Under the pieces are notes generated by a model. It made no database searches. It worked only from the letters and a program-made list of their open reading frames with translations, and was not told where the DNA came from. Below are positions 63,426 through 64,000 of a DNA stretch of 64,000 nt, piece after piece. The DNA is from Aquirhabdus parva (lineage in GTDB: Bacteria > Pseudomonadota > Gammaproteobacteria > Pseudomonadales > Moraxellaceae). The translations under genes and the position numbers were made by a program. Numbering within the stretch: the stretch's first letter is position 1; each line of letters starts with the position of its first letter. The stretch covers positions 310,001 to 374,000 of the forward strand of contig NZ_CP031222.1 of assembly GCF_003351745.1 (NCBI RefSeq), written 5' to 3'.

Positions 63426-64000
63426 TATGTCTTTACGCGACGAGCGCAAACAGCAAAGTAGACAAGCCTTGCTTGATGCCGCGCTTAGCTTGAGTAGTGA
63501 AGGCGGACGGTCTTTTGGTACGATTAGTCTGCGTGAGGTTGCACGCGAGGCGGGGCTTGTTCCTACAGCGTTTTATCGACATTTTCAGGATATGGACGAG
63601 CTCGGAGCCGATTTAGTCGACTATGTCTCAGGCACCCTCCATCGTTTACGCATGAGCCTGCGAGATGGTTTTGCCCTGTCATCCAGCAAACCGATCAAGA
63701 CTTCCACAACGCGAGATAGCATCGAACGTTTCTTTCAAGCAATTGCCAAACAGCCGAACTATTGGGCCTTTCTGGTTCGTGAGCGCTGGGGAGCATCGGT
63801 TGTGGTGCGCCGTGCGATTGATAAAGAAGTGCGTTTTTTTACGGTGGATATGGCAGAGGATCTGCATAAGCTGCCAGCATTCTCCTTGCTTGAGCGAGAA
63901 GATCTGACAATTATCTCTGAGGTGCTGGTTAACCTTGCCTTTACATGGGCGATGACCTGGATCACCTTACCCTCATCGGATGAAGAGCTTTCTCTTGAAG
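63426..64000 (+). CDS. desT: TetR-family regulator, DesT-like (truncated by the window end)
   Basis: The frame is open from an ATG at 63426 to the window edge, about 191 residues. It begins MSLRDERKQQSRQALLDAAL and has a TetR helix-turn-helix (TISLREVAREAGLVPTAFYRHFQDMDELG), followed by a ligand domain. DesT of Pseudomonas senses the ratio of saturated to unsaturated acyl-CoA and represses desCB; position, divergent orientation and the reductase-desaturase neighbours match. The C-terminus is missing only because the window ends. Confidence 0.82.

Overview
The window looks like chromosomal DNA of a gammaproteobacterium of the family Moraxellaceae, from Acinetobacter or a close relative. The arguments are a complete fil-type locus (filA-like genes through filE and filF, a gene set I know mainly from Acinetobacter), the order murJ-ribF-ileS-lspA-fkpB, a desT/desC/desB desaturase cluster, and a urea ABC transporter next to a transporter-type hybrid sensor kinase. 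Base composition is moderate, in the mid-40s percent GC by eye, which is rather high for typical Acinetobacter. The genus call is inference. No rRNA, tRNA, CRISPR array, insertion sequence or prophage was seen.

Layout. 1-1.1 kb: the 5' part of feoB and feoA (ferrous iron uptake) on the minus strand behind a Fur-like box. 1.2-2.8 kb: pabB. 3.0-14.0 kb: the fil locus, all on the plus strand. It has two tandem filA-like paralogs with duplicated upstream regions, a third relative (filB-like), a secreted C39-type peptidase, two outer-membrane beta-barrels, filE and the lipoprotein filF, and it ends at a strong terminator. 14.0-16.1 kb: two Nudix hydrolases and a gamma-class carbonic-anhydrase-like protein. 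16.1-26.7 kb: a two-component system (LuxR-type response regulator and an NCS1-transporter/histidine-kinase/receiver fusion) divergent from urtABCDE. A palindrome in the shared promoter region could be its operator.

26.7-31.6 kb: housekeeping genes mobA, tsaB, uppP, rsmJ, bioC, bioD. 31.9-33.4 kb: a membrane-anchored C13 (legumain-like) peptidase. 33.4-38.0 kb: the glutathione-dependent formaldehyde pair frmA and fghA, split by three AT-richer minus-strand genes. 38.1-42.7 kb: a two-gene module (DUF898/YjgN-like membrane protein plus M48 peptidase) present twice in tandem. 42.8-45.4 kb: a Rossmann-fold reductase and a periplasmic metallo-beta-lactamase-fold protein divergent from a LysR regulator. 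45.5-48.6 kb: a Met/His-rich DUF2946-like protein with a perfect 9-bp repeat array and a TonB-dependent receptor, probably for copper. 48.6-50.7 kb: a thiolase divergent from its likely TetR regulator.

50.7-58.9 kb: a cysteine-rich protein, an ATP-pyrophosphatase, then murJ, ribF, ileS, lspA, fkpB; the last three overlap or nearly overlap and form an operon. 58.9-60.7 kb: three small unrecognised membrane proteins or lipoproteins. 60.7-64.0 kb: a fatty-acid desaturase and its ferredoxin-type reductase, divergent from a truncated TetR gene (desT-like), with repeated TTGTACA motifs between them.

The parts most worth pursuing are the fil locus (a candidate surface or secretion system built around filA paralogs and a C39-like protease), the duplicated DUF898-M48 module, and the transporter-kinase fusion controlling urea uptake. 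Coordinates are 1-based. Where a codon with a better ribosome-binding site or family fit exists downstream of the longest possible start, that codon was chosen and the choice is explained.
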